DNA of 64,000 nt, from positions 417,769 through 481,768 of the forward strand of contig NZ_JAVFWN010000003.1 in the NCBI RefSeq assembly GCF_030929495.1. The letters are read 5' to 3'. Source of the stretch: Nocardioides sp. LHD-245 (GTDB lineage: Bacteria > Actinomycetota > Actinomycetes > Propionibacteriales > Nocardioidaceae). Positions 63,546 to 64,000 of the stretch are shown piece after piece. The notes beneath the pieces are model-generated. The model had not been told where the DNA came from. It saw nothing but the letters and a program-made list of their open reading frames with translations, and ran no database searches. Numbering within the stretch: position 1 is the stretch's first letter; every line of letters begins with the position of its first letter. Position numbers and translations under genes: made by a program.

Positions 63546-64000
63546 GCGGGCGCCCCCTTGTCGGTGGGGGACAGGGCGGGGTCGCCGGCGGTGGGCGGGA
63601 CCGTCCAGGTGTCGCCGCCGTCGAGCAGCGCCTGGAGGTCGCCTCCGTCCGGGAGCGCGCGGGCGGCGCTCACCTGAGCGCGGGCCTGGTGGTCGTAGGT
63701 CGGGCGGTCGACCTGGCGGAAGATGCCGATCGGGACGGGGGAGTCGGGGTCGCCGTCGAGCCGGGAGAGCGCGAACTGTCGGGTGGGGTTGGCCTCGGTG
63801 GGGTCGTGGGTCCAGGTGCGTCCGTCGGCGCTGACCTCGAGTCCGGGCTCGAGGCGCAGCAGGTGGTCGGCGGCGTTCGGTCCCTTGATGGCGTCGAAGG
63901 CGCCGTCGTTGAAGATGGGGCAGTTCTGGTAGATCTCGACCAGGGACGTGCCGCGGTGGGCGGCTGCGGCGGCGAGGACGGCGGTGAGGTGTTTGCGGTC
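63542..64000 (-). CDS. korB: 2-oxoglutarate/2-oxoacid:ferredoxin oxidoreductase beta subunit, 5' part beyond window
   Basis: The reading frame enters from the right edge without a start codon; 152 C-terminal residues are visible. HRGTSLVEIYQNCPIFNDGAF is the characteristic KorB segment after the thiamine-diphosphate site, followed by AADHLLRLEPGLEV and FRQVDRPTYD. The N-terminal two thirds with the cofactor motif lies outside. The enzyme decarboxylates 2-oxoglutarate (or another 2-oxoacid) to the acyl-CoA with reduced ferredoxin. Stop overlaps the fdxA ATG. Confidence 0.9.
   Translation of the reverse strand, partial: DRKHLTAVLAAAAAHRGTSLVEIYQNCPIFNDGAFDAIKGPNAADHLLRLEPGLEVSADGRTWTHDPTEANPTRQFALSRLDGDPDSPVPIGIFRQVDRPTYDHQARAQVSAARALPDGGDLQALLDGGDTWTVPPTAGDPALSPTDKGAPA

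Overview
The window comes from a very GC-rich actinobacterium, most likely Nocardioides or a close relative. This rests on codon use, many GTG and TTG starts, many promoters whose -10 box lies only 6-8 bases before the start codon (leaderless-type), and Mycobacterium-like gene neighbourhoods: XRE regulator/heparin-binding-hemagglutinin-like protein/DUF2516; gpgS/folP2; sulfurtransferase/DUF1416; fdxA/korB. No rRNA, tRNA, IS transposase or CRISPR array was seen. No gene-free stretch exceeds about 300 bases; the longest non-coding spans are 22937-23184, 23266-23445, 32663-32876, 39535-39772 and 47496-47695, and each is described below.

Bases 1-16.9 kb hold a surface-polysaccharide cluster: GDP-mannose dehydratase, a kinase-methyltransferase fusion resembling O-antigen chain terminators, glycosyltransferases, FkbM and other methyltransferases, acyltransferases, an ACP/ligase/ketoreductase cassette, a sulfotransferase, a flippase, a Wzz-type co-polymerase fused to a tyrosine kinase with a hexatyrosine tail, and a DUF4012 protein. 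Bases 17-25 kb carry a NicO-type metal transporter with its partner, a 1488-residue secreted phosphoesterase, and a sulfurtransferase/DUF1416 operon preceded by a leaderless cysteine-containing leader peptide.

Bases 24.7-39.6 kb are the highlight: a bacterial microcompartment locus of the RMM / aminoacetone-utilization type. It has two BMC-T, one BMC-H and one BMC-P shell proteins, a class III aminotransferase-fold enzyme (probable phospholyase), a CoA-acylating aldehyde dehydrogenase with a C-terminal encapsulation-type helix, a kinase, an SDR, a 165-residue protein with a similar helix at its N-terminus, and a GntR/HutC regulator. A divergent permease and LuxR regulator follow, then a second operon (SDR, M20 hydrolase, sodium/solute symporter, DUF3311). 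A palindrome TGGTCTGACCA recurs upstream of the regulator, in the divergent aminotransferase/permease promoter region and before the symporter operon, so one regulator probably controls the whole locus.

Bases 39.7-64 kb are mostly housekeeping: thioredoxin/DUF4395, an endonuclease-fold protein bracketed by 61-bp palindromes, dtd, nitrobindin-like protein, Fur regulator, cytidylyltransferase, YgfZ-like protein, cysN/cysD, a glycosyltransferase, a DUF4143 fragment, UDP-glucose dehydrogenase, a TauE exporter paired with an unusual ATP-sulfurylase-like/APS-kinase/tyrosine-phosphatase fusion, the HBHA-like locus, galE, a lipoprotein amidase, gpgS-folP2 and partners, rhomboid, VanZ, enoyl-CoA hydratase, an F420-type oxidoreductase, fdxA and the C-terminal part of korB. 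Sulfate activation (cysND plus APS kinase) could supply PAPS to the sulfotransferase of the polysaccharide cluster. Dispersed palindromic and tandem repeats sit mainly at gene ends.
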